Shown: in pieces, positions 63,790-64,000 of the stretch | Position numbering within the stretch: position 1 is the first letter of the stretch | How the letters are laid out: every line of letters begins with the position of its first letter | DNA from: an uncultured Victivallales bacterium | GTDB taxonomy: Bacteria; Verrucomicrobiota; Lentisphaeria; Oligosphaerales; JAFGRS01 | NCBI GenBank assembly: GCA_903837355.1 | Contig: CAILUI010000097.1 | Span: forward strand, 18,830 to 82,829 | DNA length: 64,000 nucleotides | Direction: 5' to 3' | The notes under the pieces: generated by a model | What the model saw: the letters and a program-made list of their open reading frames with translations, nothing else | What the model was told of the DNA's origin: nothing | Databases searched by the model: none | Translations under genes and position numbers: made by a program

Positions 63790-64000
63790 TTAGGGCTCCG
63801 GTTGGGGCCTGCCCTCGCGGTCGAGGGCGGGCACGACGGCGGCGGCCATGCGCGAGCCGTCCAGGCCACCGCCGAGGAAGGTATTCAGTTGCTGGGCGAC
63901 CAGGAGGGGCTGCTCCTGAGCGAGGGCGTAATCAAGGCGCAACACCCGCACGTTGGCCTGGCTGGCCACCCAGTTTTCGAAGCGTACCAACTGCCGTCGC
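63790..64000 (-). CDS. C-terminal fragment, probable sulfotransferase family protein (cut by window edge)
   Basis: The frame is open from the right edge to TAA at 63790-63792. The residues FENWVASQANVRVLRLDYALAQ and LVAQQLNTFLGG with MAAAVVPALDREG resemble the C-terminal end of sulfotransferase-like proteins (a strand, then a helix before a MAAVVDPAL-type segment). The evidence is thin because only about 70 residues are visible. It is directly upstream of the TPR membrane protein gene. A kinase or methyltransferase tail cannot be excluded. Confidence 0.4.
   Translation of the reverse strand, partial: RRQLVRFENWVASQANVRVLRLDYALAQEQPLLVAQQLNTFLGGGLDGSRMAAAVVPALDREGRPQPEP

Overview
The window is high-GC bacterial DNA. 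It is dense with secreted carbohydrate-active proteins, sugar ABC transporters, a Tat-exported Gfo/Idh/MocA oxidoreductase, HEAT/FHA/PEGA/EF-hand proteins, a radical-SAM sulfatase maturase and large multi-domain surface proteins. This mix fits a polysaccharide-degrading member of the PVC or Hydrogenedentota-like groups. The phylum assignment is inference: no rRNA or classical marker gene is present.

Layout. 1-2360 (minus): lipoprotein cluster COG3014-YcfL-LpoB, cut by the left edge. 2454-6553 (minus): sugar ABC importer (binding protein and two permeases, one of them oversized) without an ATPase gene. 6554-7360: modular GC-rich repeats. 7361-10852 (plus): heparinase II/III-like lyase, whose stop codon overlaps that of the convergent 2227-residue papain-like surface protease (10849-17532, minus). 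17749-25448: alpha/beta hydrolase, short QueG-like Fe-S protein, a giant secreted protein of unknown role, and a 6-phosphogluconolactonase-like propeller. 25449-26129: a second locus of the same modular repeats. 26130-33453 (minus): GH5-like hydrolase, HEAT-repeat lipoprotein with a 128-bp MITE/REPIN just upstream, Gfo/Idh/MocA oxidoreductase, EF-hand protein. 33729-36365 (plus): sulfatase maturase, lytic transglycosylase, SirB1-like protein. 36477-43889: PHP phosphoesterase, FHA-PEGA protein cut off from an OB-fold domain by an in-frame TAG, ComEC, and a GHL6-like hydrolase.

43976-47700 is the most plastic part. It holds a tRNA with CAU anticodon, palindromes and direct repeats that could be remnants of integration, a short ORF followed by an attC-like site, a histidine kinase that has lost its 5' end, REP-like hairpins and an unusual tandem-fused Y1 (HUH) transposase. 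From 48122 on come a DUF4855/discoidin protein, a TIM-barrel hydrolase, a vapBC toxin-antitoxin pair, a mutarotase-like protein and a serine hydrolase. An array of 18 TTTCGCGAAA palindromes follows, then a ribose/rhamnose-type ABC transporter operon, and finally a TPR membrane protein with a possible sulfotransferase cut by the right edge.

Taken together, the secreted lyases and hydrolases would depolymerise complex, possibly sulfated, glycans. The two ABC systems, mutarotase, lactonase and oxidoreductase would import and process the sugars. The strongest leads for new biology are the fused Y1 transposase with one degenerate HUH site, the REPIN-like element bounded by 10-bp direct repeats, the attC-like site, the helically phased palindrome array and the amber-interrupted FHA/OB protein.
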